Positions 35,801-43,165 of a stretch of DNA of 64,000 nt are shown here, one piece after another. Within the stretch, counting starts at the first letter, position 1. Each line of letters begins with the position of its first letter. A program made the translations under genes and the position numbers. The notes beneath the pieces were generated by a model. That model searched no databases and had not been told where the DNA came from. It saw only the letters and a list, made by a program, of their open reading frames with translations. The stretch comes from Halobaculum magnesiiphilum (GTDB taxonomy: Archaea; Halobacteriota; Halobacteria; Halobacteriales; Haloferacaceae), in the NCBI RefSeq assembly GCF_019823105.1, contig NZ_CP081960.1:372001-436000 (forward strand). Direction: 5' to 3'.

Positions 35801-36815
35801 CGTAGTCCTCTCCCTGGGTGTTGACCATTCGGACGACGACCGTGGTGTAGTTGTCGCCGTCGTCGCGTCGGGCTTCCAGTTCGAGCCGCGCGTCCCAGAG
35901 CGGGTCCAGTTCCTCACCAGAGAACGTTTCGTCGAGGTACGTCTGGAACGTGTCCTCGTCCTCCAGTCGGGGAACGGGGATGGCGTTGGCTTCAGATGCG
36001 GCAAGGCCGCTTGCACGTTCCCGGAACCGGTTGTCGATGGCTCTTGCTTGGGCTTTGGCGTCGCGGATGGTATCTGTCAGTGGAACGTGGCGAGGAGAAT
36101 CCGACTCCACGAGGTTCTGGATTTCGGCCACGCTCAGTGCGAGCGTATCGAACTCGAACGGGATCCGTTCGTACACGCGTACGAGTTCTTGCGTGTCGCT
36201 GGGACCGTCGCTGTCCGGCGATGCAGCAGTAGTTCCGCCGTCAGCTACTGCTTCGCCCTCGTCATCAGTCTCCGGTTCGTCAGGCTTCTCCTCTTCTATC
36301 CGTTGACCGCCACGACCGTCGTCAACGGCCTCGAAGAGAACATCGGCGTTGTCCTCCGCGTTCGAGTGCGTCCGCTGTTCGTCCAATGTGGGGAAGCGGC
36401 GCTGGTAGCCTTTCGCCTGCGGGTCGAACTGGATAGTGACGTCCTCGGGCAGGTCGGTCGGGATGCGGAAGCGGACGCCGATGGTGAACGGTGCGACGTC
36501 CTCAGCGAATTCCTTGAAAGCGTCGTCCTCGGCCTGTGCTTCCCGATACGCGTACTGGCTGGAGAGCGCACCGCCGAACAGGTGTTTGCTGGGCTGGCTT
36601 CCGAACAGAGTCTCGGTGTCCTCACCGCGGCCGGTCAACTTCTCGATCAGCCGCGTGGTGATCGCGTCGTTGACGAATTGGTGACGGATGTATGACTCTG
36701 CGAAGTCTCGTTCCTCCGCGTCGTAGTCCACGTGCGGGTCGTCGTATGCGTCGTCCGGCGGTCGAGTGAATGCCGGTGTATCCCGCGGTGGTATTGGTCG
36801 TCTGTTCCCCGCCAT
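32850..36815 (-). CDS. drmA: DrmA: DISARM helicase
   Basis: 1321 residues. A long N-terminal domain precedes an SF2 core: Walker A VIYFPTGGGKTEAY near 600-612, Walker B LLIQDELHLL near 832-841, and the C-terminal RecA-like half with ATSMISHGVDQPVLNFISFF near 1070 and TYSRVGRKWPG. Between them is a zinc knuckle (CPFCG...CTDPDCD) and CAKHGYSGESEC. This matches DrmA/MrfA-type helicases that pair with DUF1998 proteins. A TATA-like GTTTAAGT about 37 bases upstream on the minus strand suggests its own promoter. Confidence 0.92.
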   Translation of the reverse strand: MAGNRRPIPPRDTPAFTRPPDDAYDDPHVDYDAEERDFAESYIRHQFVNDAITTRLIEKLTGRGEDTETLFGSQPSKHLFGGALSSQYAYREAQAEDDAFKEFAEDVAPFTIGVRFRIPTDLPEDVTIQFDPQAKGYQRRFPTLDEQRTHSNAEDNADVLFEAVDDGRGGQRIEEEKPDEPETDDEGEAVADGGTTAASPDSDGPSDTQELVRVYERIPFEFDTLALSVAEIQNLVESDSPRHVPLTDTIRDAKAQARAIDNRFRERASGLAASEANAIPVPRLEDEDTFQTYLDETFSGEELDPLWDARLELEARRDDGDNYTTVVVRMVNTQGEDYDEATDPEFEAWRATLFDVGVEATLHRDDRDTPTLIGFESEKIEDEYQYDGTIYGVGENCAVDPVYPEGGHSVVGAPAIGVQTRTVPTYHQARYLSRNPEEIAAPFDALAGNNGREEVFNTLTDIASAMEEAQEDYEAIEDEVVSKKPSGAQSSFREAIDDFERERERFETGIDLLRDNEQAYEAFTMMNQAFADLGYDRWRTFQIVFIVMAVPDMVAQAKTSGGPPPISPQDERATDWEQRVPLEDLEPDVDFDHYLDAADVIYFPTGGGKTEAYFGLVVFTAFHDRLRGKHFGMTAFTKFPLRFLSLEQLERITGLLAKAELIRRDHPVTSEGEEFSVGYFVGKGNTPNALYDDGNNYVELAQYDEDYKEEMLHLEECPFCGEKSVIVDGDPVQGRIVHRCTDPDCDEDVLPVYLTDREVYRFAPTFVVSTIDKISIVGMQRRMRTLFGQAKIRCAKHGYSGESECTVQSSALSTEGQCDEDDWTEVESTDPPSLLIQDELHLLREEFGAFDSHYETLLEAYYDRIAPGWQTKVVAATATIQGAENQVRALYQRETIQFPSDGPRLRQSFYAYAHPKRTQRQMVGAIPRTVSRTYAIERVHEEWARIVQDFRRNPDDLYDAVQRAAADDPFDLSDAALPSDPDDREEVLGDVMDDYEVQVSYHHSKDNTDLMMRVLRTMINQHLADDMEDYDRIEGQLMTGETTLDTVQQVMSALDPDTFHRPGPDDIRMLIATSMISHGVDQPVLNFISFFGLPRETAEYIQTYSRVGRKWPGTVFMLHYPLRSRDRSYYRRFQHHQAYQDLLVEATPLERWAEYAIECSLPGIVTSTLLQWVDYYAEPDIDSPRLYMGEGLDEASDAGVLTYESLYTFVREAYGLAPSPDADRDPLLADTSAIEIYERKIGTEFEKVWEALFKDENRLDEYEQKADNNKSNFLSGLLERDEDARKPMRSLRDIDEQILVGIGGKTNQVITGLHQSRGDDE

Positions 36816-36901
36816 CTAAATACGTGACTACAGACTAAAACGTGCGACTTAAACCTAGCCACAGTTAGAACTCATCGATGGATGGCGGTTTCGAGGGGGG
36901 T

Positions 36902-39523
36902 TCAGTCGGGTCGATGCCGCCACCGCCCGACGTAGCTTACAGGCCGTTCGACATCGTCGACGACCGTTTGGATCGTGTGCTGTTCGACGAGCGCCCGGCC
37001 TTCGTGGTCGGTCGGGTCGAAGTCCGAGAGGCGGACGTCGAGGTCGTCATGGAGGACGATGTCTTCGTTGGGGTCGTGGTCGGCCAGGGCGTCGGCTGCC
37101 TGCCGTTTGAGCTGCTTGATCACCTCTCGTTTGATCTTCCGGATCTTCCAGTTGGCGTCCCAGACGTCGTTGATGTGTTCGGCCACCTCCTCCATGTCGT
37201 ACGCGTCGACGATCGCGCGGAGGTTGGCTTTCGACCGGGGCATGTTCACCTCGCCGGTGTACCAGCCCTCGAAGGTGCCCTCGGAGGAGGCCGTTGCACC
37301 GGCGGCTTCCACTTTCTCTCTGAACTCGTGGAGCGAGTCACCGCTATCCTCGAGTTCGATGTCGAGTTGCTGGTGCCACATGTGGGCGCGGACAAAGATA
37401 TCGATCTCGCCCATGTTCATCAGGTGGTCTTCCACCGCCTGCCGGACTGCCTGGTAGTCCCGGACGAGGACGACGCGTTCACCGCTCTTCACGTCGCTAA
37501 GCTTCTTTTCTACGGTCGTTCCTTCGCCCATGCGGACGACCTCGACCGTGTCGGATGGTTCGCCGGCGTAGGCATAGCCGTCGTCGGTTTGTGCTTCGAC
37601 GAGGCCATCGATGCGGCGTGTCTCGTGGGGACCGCTACGTCCACCGCCGCCTCCACCGATCGGTGGAATACCGCCACCACCACCGCCGCCACCGTTGCCA
37701 CCGCTGCTGCCGAAGTTTTCGACTGCCGAGCGGTGTTCACCGACCGTGTCACGGACGAGGTCGTCCAGGGATTCGTCACTGTCCCCGCCGACGATCGTGT
37801 ACCGGTCGACAGGTGAGTCGGTATCATCGTCGTCCTCGCCGCCGAACACGACCTCGGGCGTATCGAATTCCGCGACCTCCTCTGGATCAGGGATGTCCAG
37901 GGAAACACCCTCGTACGGCCCGACTTGCCGGGTCGGGGAATACTCCCCGTCGTCGGACTTGCCTCCACTGTTGAGCGAGGGAACAGCTCCGTCCAATGCG
38001 GTGTTGCGCCGTACCGACTCCGTGTCGGTCGTGTCCGGGTCGGTGACTTCGACCGGTGTGAAATCGGCGATCGCCTCGTTGAGTGAGCGGACCTGGTAGT
38101 GCAGTAACCCGAGTTCGTGCGGGTACGCGAGGATGGTTAGACGCTTCGCGTGTGGTGTCCGGAGGATCCACAGGTCACCGCGCCGCGGCGGACCGTACAG
38201 GATGAGCTCGTCGGCGACAGGTGCTTGGGCGAGCGTCGCCGGGCTGTGAATGTCCACCCGGCTTTTCGCCCGGCCCCAGAGACTGCCCCGGTTCAACTGG
38301 AGGTCGGCGCGGACAGCTTTCCGGGCTGGCTCGTCCGGTGCCACGATGTGCAGCGTCTGCTCCTCGTTGTCGACGATCGACTGGATGGCCCGCAGCACCG
38401 AGCCGCGCTTCCAGTCGCCCAAGTTGTCTTCGTCGTTGACGGCGTCCCGGATGTCTTCCAGTCTCCGGACACCCTTCCGGAGGGAATTGGCGATGGCGCC
38501 TGCGTCGCCAGTGAGTCCATCGGCGACCGCTTCCAATTGGCCGATCCGGACGTCGTGCGGTTTGGCGCGGCCGTGACCGACCCGGTAGTTCCGACTGTAT
38601 TCGGGGTCGGCGATCAGTCGGGAGTACCCGTTGATAGCCCGTTCGACGCCTTTTACTGCGGTGACGGTGTCGTCATCCCCGATCTTGTACGCGGATTCTT
38701 TCAGTGAGTCGTGCCTGTTCCAGGCGGCCGATAGGGCTTCGGCGACATCGCCGGAGGGGAGGATTTGCAGGTCGAACGTCACGCCCTGTGCCCGTTGCTG
38801 GAGGAGTTCCTGGTCGCGGAGCGTGGTTTCGGGGACGATGCCGGCACCGTCCGATGCCGCGGACGTGTCCACGCCTCCATGGCCGTTGTCGTACATGTCG
38901 GCTATCGCTGACGGTGTCCATCCCCACGTCGTATCGACCTCGTCGAGAACCTGGTCGGCGACCGGGCTGGTCGGGTCGCGGCAGAAGTACACGACGCTCG
39001 CGATATCGTGTTCCTCTCGCCACTCGGTGAATTCGGTCCAGCGATCCCAGTCGAAGGTGACCGTGCTGTCGTAGATGACGGTGTGCACCCGGTCGGCGTC
39101 TTCACCCTGTGGGAGGCGGGTGCTGTACTTGGCGTAGAGGAACTGGGGGTAGCCGTCCTGGTCGGTGTAGAGCTCGGTTTTCTGCGCCAGGTCGCCTCCT
39201 GCTTTGACGCTGGCCAGTGTCCAGTGCGTTTCGCTGTAGATGAGGTGAGGGCCGCGAAGCCCGACGTCCTTGTATCGTCGGCGGACCCCGGCGTTCGACG
39301 ACATCACCATGACGCTGGTGTTCTGGGGTGAGGTGAACAGGGCGGTCAACGCATGGTACTCGAGGTAGTCCGGGTGGAGCGTGGGGACGAGGATGCACGC
39401 ATCGACTTCCTGTTGAGTGGCGTTGCCGACGATGCGGGCGTGCGTGTACTCGGTTTCGGGTACCTCGTAGTCTGCACCGTCGATTTCCAGGTCGGGAGGG
39501 AGCTGCGTTTTACCCCGGGGCAT
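36902..39523 (-). CDS. drmE: DrmE-like protein of class 2 DISARM
   Basis: 873 residues from ATG 39523 (MPRGKTQLPPDLEIDGADYE); a longer frame would start upstream of the promoter TTTTTAATG at about 39590 and is rejected. The C-terminal half before the linker reads LYTLHIVAPDE...ARKAVRADLQ, then DELILYGPPRRGDLWILRTP, like the second RecA-like half of a helicase without a P-loop. A glycine/proline linker near residue 600 contains two polyglycine runs. Size, lack of recognisable enzyme motifs and position directly before drmA fit DrmE; identity is inferred from context as much as from sequence. Confidence 0.65.
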   Translation of the reverse strand: MPRGKTQLPPDLEIDGADYEVPETEYTHARIVGNATQQEVDACILVPTLHPDYLEYHALTALFTSPQNTSVMVMSSNAGVRRRYKDVGLRGPHLIYSETHWTLASVKAGGDLAQKTELYTDQDGYPQFLYAKYSTRLPQGEDADRVHTVIYDSTVTFDWDRWTEFTEWREEHDIASVVYFCRDPTSPVADQVLDEVDTTWGWTPSAIADMYDNGHGGVDTSAASDGAGIVPETTLRDQELLQQRAQGVTFDLQILPSGDVAEALSAAWNRHDSLKESAYKIGDDDTVTAVKGVERAINGYSRLIADPEYSRNYRVGHGRAKPHDVRIGQLEAVADGLTGDAGAIANSLRKGVRRLEDIRDAVNDEDNLGDWKRGSVLRAIQSIVDNEEQTLHIVAPDEPARKAVRADLQLNRGSLWGRAKSRVDIHSPATLAQAPVADELILYGPPRRGDLWILRTPHAKRLTILAYPHELGLLHYQVRSLNEAIADFTPVEVTDPDTTDTESVRRNTALDGAVPSLNSGGKSDDGEYSPTRQVGPYEGVSLDIPDPEEVAEFDTPEVVFGGEDDDDTDSPVDRYTIVGGDSDESLDDLVRDTVGEHRSAVENFGSSGGNGGGGGGGGIPPIGGGGGGRSGPHETRRIDGLVEAQTDDGYAYAGEPSDTVEVVRMGEGTTVEKKLSDVKSGERVVLVRDYQAVRQAVEDHLMNMGEIDIFVRAHMWHQQLDIELEDSGDSLHEFREKVEAAGATASSEGTFEGWYTGEVNMPRSKANLRAIVDAYDMEEVAEHINDVWDANWKIRKIKREVIKQLKRQAADALADHDPNEDIVLHDDLDVRLSDFDPTDHEGRALVEQHTIQTVVDDVERPVSYVGRWRHRPD

Positions 39524-39583
39524 TGTTCGGACCGGCTCCACAGTTCCGGTTGGTTGTGGTGCTACCGTAGTAAATTGACAGCG

Positions 39584-39745
39584 GACATTAAAAATGCTAG
39601 CCTCGGGTAAATGAGCGAATTGAACGTGTTCGGCCCGGGGCCATCCGGTCGTGGTGGAACGTGGACGGTATCGGTCTGGGCCGATTGACACGTATCGGCC
39701 CCCCAACAGCGACGGCGGTTGAGCGAACCGTTATTTACCAACGGT
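39584..39745. promoter_or_regulatory. Bidirectional promoter of drmE block and endonuclease gene
   Basis: On the minus strand TTTTTAATG at about 39586-39594 is a TATA box for the DISARM block. On the plus strand GTTATTTACC lies about 25 bases before ATG 39760 and is bracketed by the perfect inverted repeat ACCGTT (39727-39732) / AACGGT (39740-39745), a likely operator over the TATA box. Confidence 0.5.
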
Positions 39746-39759
39746 AGCGAACTGCAGCT

Positions 39760-40944
39760 ATGGATAAACTCGAGTGGGCCGTCGACACCGTCGACGGAAC
39801 AACCTTCGAGAAGATTGCCGGCGAGGTACTGCGGAACGAAGGCTACGATGTCCACGAAAGCGGCGTTATCGGGACCGACGGCGGATGGGATGCACGGATC
39901 GAGATCAACGGCCGGAAGGGAATCGGCCACGCCAGCGTCGACAACAACTGCCGCGGGAAGCTGCGGGACGATGCCGAGAGCGTGGAGGAACTTGAGGACG
40001 AACAGGACGAGTCCTTCGCCCTCCTGGTGTTCATCACGAACCAGCGCGTCACCGGGCAGCAGGAACTGGACATGGAGACGGAGATCGAAGAAGAGTACGG
40101 ATGGGATCTGAAAATCCTGCACCGGCGGCATATCATCGGGATTACCGGTCACGAACGACCGGACCTCGCGGAGCGGCACTTCGGATTCAACCCGAAGCGG
40201 AACGACGACCACTTGGACCAGATCATCGATATACGGGACGAACGCCTTGACCTGATTTCCAACCGGGAAGGCGTGGCCAGCGACTTGGAGGACGGCCCGA
40301 CAGCGGTCGTCAACCTGATTCCGAACGGCGTTTTCAGCGGGAACTACGTCCAACGATCCGACGATCTCCCCGGACTTCCCCGGATGGGCAAGCTGAACGT
40401 CCATCCCGGCACCGAGACCGTGGGGAAAGGGAAGCTGAACGCGGGCGGACGGATGGGACAGCCGTACAAGTCCTACACGTACCTCCGGAAGGACGGACTG
40501 TACGAAGCGGTCGATACGTGGGTATTCCGAGAGGACGAGGGCGTCGGTCTTCAGTTAAATAATTACCGTGATACCGACAAGTCGCTGGACTGCAAGGCGG
40601 GCATCGCGGTGCAGGCCGGGATCCGCGCATTGAAGATGATGGGTGTGACCGGAACCGTGTTCTGCTTCATCAGCCTGCTGGACGCACAGGGTGCGACCAT
40701 CGCGTACGAAACTCGGATATCGGGACCGGCGGTGCAGCAGCCGTTGCGGACGGACCGGTACACGACCGACCTGGCTGAAATCCCGTTGGCCGAGGCCGAC
40801 GTCACCGACTCGATACGCAACCCGCTCACGGAGATTTGGCAGGAACTGGGCTGGAACGTCAACCTCCATTACGACGAAGATGGGAACTGGATGGGACCGA
40901 CCGTCCGGTTCGGGGATATTGTCCAGTTCCCTTCTGGGGGCTGA
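39760..40944 (+). CDS. Mrr-like restriction endonuclease (PD-(D/E)XK), C-terminal domain unknown
   Basis: 394 residues. The N-terminus FEKIAGEVLRNEGYDVHESG then TDGGWDARIEINGRKGIGHA matches Mrr-type restriction folds: an early helix with Glu, GG-x-D (Asp44) and a following strand with Glu48. The usual QxK is replaced by HAS, with a lysine only later (RGKL), so the active site may have moved. Residues 190-394 form a beta-rich domain (GKGKLNAGGRMGQPYKSYTYL). It is divergent from the DISARM block and probably its accessory nuclease or a separate system. Confidence 0.65.
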   Translation: MDKLEWAVDTVDGTTFEKIAGEVLRNEGYDVHESGVIGTDGGWDARIEINGRKGIGHASVDNNCRGKLRDDAESVEELEDEQDESFALLVFITNQRVTGQQELDMETEIEEEYGWDLKILHRRHIIGITGHERPDLAERHFGFNPKRNDDHLDQIIDIRDERLDLISNREGVASDLEDGPTAVVNLIPNGVFSGNYVQRSDDLPGLPRMGKLNVHPGTETVGKGKLNAGGRMGQPYKSYTYLRKDGLYEAVDTWVFREDEGVGLQLNNYRDTDKSLDCKAGIAVQAGIRALKMMGVTGTVFCFISLLDAQGATIAYETRISGPAVQQPLRTDRYTTDLAEIPLAEADVTDSIRNPLTEIWQELGWNVNLHYDEDGNWMGPTVRFGDIVQFPSGG

Positions 40945-41009
40945 ACGGCCGACTTAGAAATCGCTGTGAACCGTAGGAGTTCGATGGGTGCCACTCCGAT
41001 TGCCGAAAC

Positions 41010-41684
41010 TCATGACTGGACTCGCTCAGTCTTCCTGTCGGTGATACCGAGATCGAGGTCTTCGTACATCCGGTTGAGCATTGCCAGCGCCGATTGGAAC
41101 TGGGCGTAGTTCTCGCGCATATACTCGATTGTCTCTGCTCTCGGGATCACCGGGTACCCTTCGACGTGCTCAATATCGAGTGACGCGCGTGGCTCGAGGA
41201 CGATCTGCAGCGGTCCGTCCAGCTCGTCACCGGGCTGTCGCTCGAAAGCAGTGGGGAGGCCGAATGACTCGAAAAACGCTTCCCAGGCGTCGACGTCCCG
41301 CTCACGGACGGCCAGGAACAGCGGATAGTCATCTGGATTCCGCCCAACTTGGTAGCCGCCTTGGGTCCACACGTAGACGGCGTCGATACGTGTGAACGCG
41401 AACGGCCAATCGCCGAATTGTGGGATGACGTAGGACTCCTGGATGGTGGGTAGACTGACACCGGCGCTGGCAGCGACGAGCTCGAAGGCTGCGTCGCGTA
41501 CGCGCTCGTCGACGACCGTGAGGCCGTCGTCATAGGTGACGTAGCCTGCGTCTTCCAGCCGATTGACGGCCTGTCGCACCGTTTCGTAGGGCGTGTGGAG
41601 GTGTTGGGCGACACGGCGGATGGAGTCACCACCCTCGATGGCGAGGATAGTCTGTGCCGCCGTGTCGTCAAGCACCTCATACAC
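41010..41684 (-). CDS. Winged-helix regulator with sensor-like C-terminus
   Basis: 224 residues. Residues 10-60 are a winged helix (AQTILAIEGGDSIRRVAQHL then YETVRQAVNRLEDAGYVTYDD). The rest (DAVYVWTQGGYQVGRNPDDYPLFLAVRERD, then DGPLQIVLEPRASLDIE) resembles the C-terminal part of haloarchaeal AbiEi-type or nucleotidyltransferase-associated regulators, without catalytic motifs I can name. A palindrome between TATA box and ATG indicates autoregulation. Confidence 0.8.
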   Translation of the reverse strand: MYEVLDDTAAQTILAIEGGDSIRRVAQHLHTPYETVRQAVNRLEDAGYVTYDDGLTVVDERVRDAAFELVAASAGVSLPTIQESYVIPQFGDWPFAFTRIDAVYVWTQGGYQVGRNPDDYPLFLAVRERDVDAWEAFFESFGLPTAFERQPGDELDGPLQIVLEPRASLDIEHVEGYPVIPRAETIEYMRENYAQFQSALAMLNRMYEDLDLGITDRKTERVQS

Positions 41685-41690
41685 CTGTCC

Positions 41691-41716
41691 GTTACCAATA
41701 ATCCGGTAACTATTAA
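41691..41716 (-). promoter_or_regulatory. Palindromic operator and TATA box of 41684 gene
   Basis: GTTACC (41691-41696) and GGTAAC (41705-41710) form an inverted repeat; TTTTAATAG lies directly upstream (minus strand, about 41711-41719), 27-35 bases before the ATG at 41684. A repressor here would block the start site. Confidence 0.55.
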
Positions 41717-41912
41717 AAGTCTAACTCGACGGGGATGAAGCACTATCTCTCGATTCGTCTCGAAGGTAGCGGTGAATCTCCGCGTACTTCAAGACGACTC
41801 GATGTGCGAACTACTGGAGAACCTCGTCACGGAACCCTGTCTCTGCCCGGAAGCGAATCAGGACCGTTGTACAGCACATGTACACTGATTCGAACAAACC
41901 AGGGGAACCACC

Positions 41913-42137
41913 CTACGTACTGTTTCGATATTTGAAATAATAGGTGAAGACCCCGAAGGCCAACCCACCAACCGCTCCCGGTATCGCAGCAGAAGTTACA
42001 TTTCCATCAGAAAGTAGCACATCTATCGAAATCCACAATAGTACCCAAATGGCGACGTTCATCGAGATATATAGCCACGGATTCGAGAACCGATTCCATA
42101 CTCCTTCAGACATCTTCTCGTCTTTTCCGCTCGTCAC
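41913..42137 (-). CDS. Small two-helix membrane protein
   Basis: 74 residues with two hydrophobic helices (WLYISMNVAIWVLLWISIDV and AAIPGAVGGLAFGVFTYYF) and charged ends. A start at MSEGVW eight codons in is possible. No family recognised; small two-helix proteins often accompany defence or toxin genes but nothing proves it here. Confidence 0.5.
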   Translation of the reverse strand: MTSGKDEKMSEGVWNRFSNPWLYISMNVAIWVLLWISIDVLLSDGNVTSAAIPGAVGGLAFGVFTYYFKYRNST

Positions 42138-42184
42138 GTAGTTCTTCTGAAACTATCGCATTCAATTATTGACACTTCGAAACA

Positions 42185-42461
42185 CTACACCTCGTATTCG
42201 GTTCATCAACCGCGACGTGTCCGGGTCGGCGCCGTCGAACGGCTGTCGATCTGCCGTCTGTGCTCAGTTGTGTACAGTGGATCGACAGCGATCGACACCC
42301 AACATATCGAGAATAGAGATGGAATCCGAACGTGATAGCCCAGCCAAATGGAGTCGGATACCGAGCGTCATCGCTGGCTCGGGTGTCGCCTCTCGCTCCA
42401 CAATATCTAACTCAAAGTAACCCCTATCGCCGCTAAGGGGGTCGAATTTGAGCTTGAGCAC
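42185..42461 (-). pseudogene. IS6-family (ISH15-like) transposase N-terminal relic
   Basis: The frame reads FELDIVEREATPEPAMTLGI, RLHLAGLSRSDSISILDMLG, VDRCRSTVHN and then a stop. Haloarchaeal IS6 transposases continue STVHNWVQKADLQP...HVAVDE. Here TGG has become TGA, AQTADRQPFDGADPD follows, and a further shift gives HVAVDE in another frame. The catalytic DDE part is missing. A degraded fragment; nothing downstream resembles the rest of the element. Confidence 0.75.
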
Positions 42462-42553
42462 TCAGAAACCGTACCCCCTCACTCTTCATCCTTCTCTGAA
42501 CACTGTCCCCGCTACCAGCAGTTTCTTATCGGTTATAGAACATGGTGCTGACA

Positions 42554-43030
42554 ATGTCGCTGACACGTCGAGAGACCATCGGATCTATCGTGCTCGCCGG
42601 CCTCTCCGGGTGTGTCGGATTCGGGTCGAACGGTGGCGACGAGGAGACACCAACTCCCATCGAGGTAGGACCCAGCGGTGGCGGAGTCTCGCTTGTTCGT
42701 CATCACTTTGAGTATCCCGATTCCGGTCCGAAGCTGTTCGCGACGCTCCAGAATACTCGCGACGCCGGGTTCGAGCTCGCAGATATGCAGTGTTATGTGT
42801 ACGAGGGCGACACGTTGCTCGCTGAAACGTTCCGGACGATCTCCATGGACGGGAATGCGACCACAGAATTCAGTCTCGGCTTCAACATCGGAAGCAAACA
42901 AGTGGACTTCCAATCGTCGACGCGATACACCATCACTGTCGATGTCCCCTACGAAAACGGCGTCACCGACAAGCTAGAGAAGGAGTTCGATCAGCCCGTC
43001 CAATTCATCCAGACAACCAGTACCGAGTGA
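42554..43030 (+). CDS. Tat-exported lipoprotein of unknown function
   Basis: 158 residues from MSLTRRETIGSIVLAGLSGC: the twin-arginine TRRET, hydrophobic stretch and lipobox LSGC are the standard haloarchaeal lipoprotein signal. The mature part is acidic and beta-rich (a TATLQN-like FxATLQNTRDAGFELADMQC motif) and resembles the FxLyD-type domain of surface proteins. An ATG four codons earlier is possible. It follows the transposase relic and precedes the AddAB-like genes without a clear link. Confidence 0.85.
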   Translation: MSLTRRETIGSIVLAGLSGCVGFGSNGGDEETPTPIEVGPSGGGVSLVRHHFEYPDSGPKLFATLQNTRDAGFELADMQCYVYEGDTLLAETFRTISMDGNATTEFSLGFNIGSKQVDFQSSTRYTITVDVPYENGVTDKLEKEFDQPVQFIQTTSTE

Positions 43031-43165
43031 CCTGACTGCGTCCTCAAGGGGACGAAGAACTCGTTCTGAAGCCAACGCAACGCCGCACAGACATAGGCAG
43101 CTTGTGTGGACCCGACGCGTTCACCACGACGACACATTGAAACAGCACCTCCGTGACACCAACGC

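Noticed and set aside
34926-36695. A very long open frame (about 590 codons) on the plus strand opposite drmA
   Set aside because: It is antisense to a gene with clear helicase motifs, has no acidic haloarchaeal composition or motif, and arises because high-GC codon bias leaves the complementary frame free of stops.
37640-37730. Polyglycine/polyproline repeat in DNA as a separate repeat element
   Set aside because: It is in frame within the drmE-like gene and encodes its flexible linker.
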